From CAVVAL01 sp963742725 (GTDB lineage: Bacteria; Actinomycetota; Actinomycetes; Mycobacteriales; Cryptosporangiaceae), in contig CAVUMX010000001.1 in NCBI GenBank assembly GCA_963742725.1, forward strand, positions 124,001-188,000: 64,000 nt of DNA, read 5' to 3'. The translations under genes were made by a program, and so were the position numbers. The notes beneath the pieces are model-generated. The model was not told where the DNA came from, made no database searches, and saw only the letters and a program-made list of their open reading frames with translations. How positions within the stretch are numbered: the first letter of the stretch is position 1; the number at the start of each line of letters is the position of its first letter. Of this stretch, positions 62,982 through 64,000 are shown piece by piece.

Positions 62982-63731
62982 TCAGCCTACGGCCTCCATG
63001 ACCTCGTCGGAGACGTCGAAGTTGGCGTAGACGTTCTGGACGTCGTCGGAGTCCTCGAGGGCGTCGATCAGCTTGAAGACCTTGCGGGCGCCGTCCTCGT
63101 CCAGCTCGACCTGCACGCTGGGGATGAAGCTGGCGTCGGCGGACTCGTAGTCGATGCCGGCGGCCTGGAGCGCGGTCCGGACGGCGACCAGGTCGGTGGC
63201 CTCGCTGACGACCTCGAACGAGTCGCCGAGGTCGTTGACCTCCTCGGCGCCCGCGTCGAGCACAGCGGTGAGCACGTCGTCCTCGGAGAGTTCGCCCTTG
63301 CCGACGATGACGACGCCCTTGCGGGTGAACAGGTAGGCCACGCTGCCCGGGTCGGCCATCGAGCCGCCGTTGCGGGTCATCGCCGTCCGCACCTCGGACG
63401 CCGCGCGGTTGCGGTTGTCGGTCAGGCACTCGATGAGCACGGCGACGCCGCTGGGGCCGTAGCCCTCGTACGTGATCGTCTGCCAGTCGGCGCCGCCGGC
63501 TTCGAGCCCGGCGCCGCGCTTGACGGCGCGGTCGATGTTGTCGTTCGGGACCGAGCTCTTCTTCGCCTTCTGGATGGCGTCGTACAGCGTCGGGTTGCCG
63601 GCCGGGTCCGCGCCGCCGGTACGGGCCGCGACCTCGACGTTCTTGATCAGCTTGGCGAACATCTTGCCGCGCTTGGCGTCGATGACGGCCTTCTTGTGCT
63701 TCGTGGTCGCCCACTTTGAGTGGCCGCTCAT
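62982..63731 (-). CDS. yebC: YebC/TACO1 family protein
   Basis: 249 residues. MSGHSKWATTKHKKAVIDAKRG is the family's strict N-terminus; ECLTDNRNRAASEVR and GSVAYLFTRKG follow. Members help ribosomes or act as regulators; in actinobacteria the gene stands before ruvCAB. The distance to ruvC is enlarged here by vapBC. Confidence 0.95.
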   Translation of the reverse strand: MSGHSKWATTKHKKAVIDAKRGKMFAKLIKNVEVAARTGGADPAGNPTLYDAIQKAKKSSVPNDNIDRAVKRGAGLEAGGADWQTITYEGYGPSGVAVLIECLTDNRNRAASEVRTAMTRNGGSMADPGSVAYLFTRKGVVIVGKGELSEDDVLTAVLDAGAEEVNDLGDSFEVVSEATDLVAVRTALQAAGIDYESADASFIPSVQVELDEDGARKVFKLIDALEDSDDVQNVYANFDVSDEVMEAVG

Positions 63732-63761
63732 CTACTCCTCCTCGGTGCGGATGTCTCGGTG

Positions 63762-64000
63762 TCAGGCAGCGGCCCGCGCCGCCTCCCGCACCATCCCGGC
63801 GAACAGGCCGTGGACACGCAGATCCCCGGTGAGCTCCGGGTGGAAGGAGGTCGCGAGCAGGTTTCCCTGCCGGACCGCGACGATCCTACCGTCCGTGTCT
63901 CCGCCGCTGACGCGCGCGAGGACCTCGACGCCGCCGCCGACCTTCTCGACCCACGGCGCGCGGATGAACACGGCGTGCACGGGACCGCCGTCGAGGCCGG
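63762..64000 (-). CDS. pdxT: pyridoxal 5'-phosphate synthase glutaminase subunit, C-terminal part
   Basis: The last ~79 codons, frame open to the window edge. FIRAPWVEKVG and the His/Glu pair of the amidotransferase triad in LLATSFHPELTGD are seen; the nucleophile Cys is beyond the edge. Supplies ammonia to PdxS for vitamin B6 synthesis. Upstream of yebC as usual. Confidence 0.92.
   Translation of the reverse strand, partial: GLDGGPVHAVFIRAPWVEKVGGGVEVLARVSGGDTDGRIVAVRQGNLLATSFHPELTGDLRVHGLFAGMVREAARAAA

Overview
The window is a stretch of chromosome from a very GC-rich actinomycete. Direct signs are near-uniform G/C third codon positions, frequent GTG starts, stop/start overlaps of the GTGA and ATGA type, and actinobacterial marker genes: bldD, mihF (actinobacterial integration host factor), the helicase-motif-less PriA, PyrR with an RNA binding loop, and the DUF948/DUF6167 pair next to alaS. 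Gene order (def-fmt-rsmB, priA-metK-coaBC-rpoZ-gmk-mihF-pyr operon, bldD, nusB-efp, aro operon-mltG-ruvX-alaS, rel-apt-secFD-yajC-ruvBAC-yebC-pdxT) fits a Micromonosporales-like lineage. That lineage is an inference; no rRNA or other decisive marker is present.

Layout. 1-3.3 kb: a minus-strand group of two small membrane proteins and the Pro/Ser/Ala-rich start of a third protein that runs off the window (possibly conjugation-like), plus two plus-strand membrane proteins. 3.3-13.6 kb (minus): PH-like protein, hisG, hisE, ribH, ribBA, ribE, ribD behind an FMN riboswitch, a response regulator with a GGDEF-like domain, rpe, rsmB, fmt, def. 13.8-14.7 kb (+): a shortened IucD/SidA-like flavoprotein. 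14.7-21.2 kb (minus): priA, metK, coaBC, rpoZ, gmk, mihF. 21.5-31.2 kb (minus): de novo pyrimidine operon pyrR-pyrB-pyrC-(PH-like)-carA-carB-pyrD-pyrF under a predicted PyrR-binding loop. 31.4-31.9 kb (+): bldD. 32.1-33.1 kb (minus): nusB, efp. 33.3-35.7 kb: a secreted GH9 glycoside hydrolase gene with its own palindromic operator and a hairpin-rich spacer, which looks inserted. 35.7-46.4 kb (minus): membrane protein, aroQ, aroB, aroK, aroC, prepilin peptidase, frameshifted aroE, mltG, ruvX, alaS, DUF6167, DUF948. 46.5-51.7 kb: lipoprotein, rarA, a YndJ-like membrane protein (+), acetyltransferase, APH-like kinase, metallo-beta-lactamase fold protein. 51.9-52.7 kb (+): cyclophilin. 52.8-64 kb (minus): rel, apt, secF, secD, yajC, ruvB, a 72-codon ORF, ruvA, ruvC, a vapBC toxin-antitoxin pair, yebC and the 3' part of pdxT.

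The genes are mostly housekeeping and tightly coupled. Regulation is unusually readable: an FMN riboswitch (flavin synthesis), a PyrR RNA loop (pyrimidines), a LexA box (ruvCAB), a paired palindromic vapBC operator, a palindrome in front of the GH9 gene and one in front of the YndJ-like gene. A c-di-GMP theme is present through BldD, which keeps its RGD-X8-RxxD ligand motif, and the GGDEF-like regulator.

The least explained features are: (a) two ~111-bp structured repeats, each abutting the stop codon of a minus-strand gene, whose G-U pairs imply a plus-strand RNA; (b) three copies of an 18-bp inverted repeat, each with a 15-base loop; (c) a Val-Thr-Ala-Pro repeat ORF exactly coupled between ruvA and ruvB; (d) the membrane cluster at the left edge; and (e) the single-base frameshift in aroE. 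No rRNA, tRNA, CRISPR array, IS element or prophage was seen.
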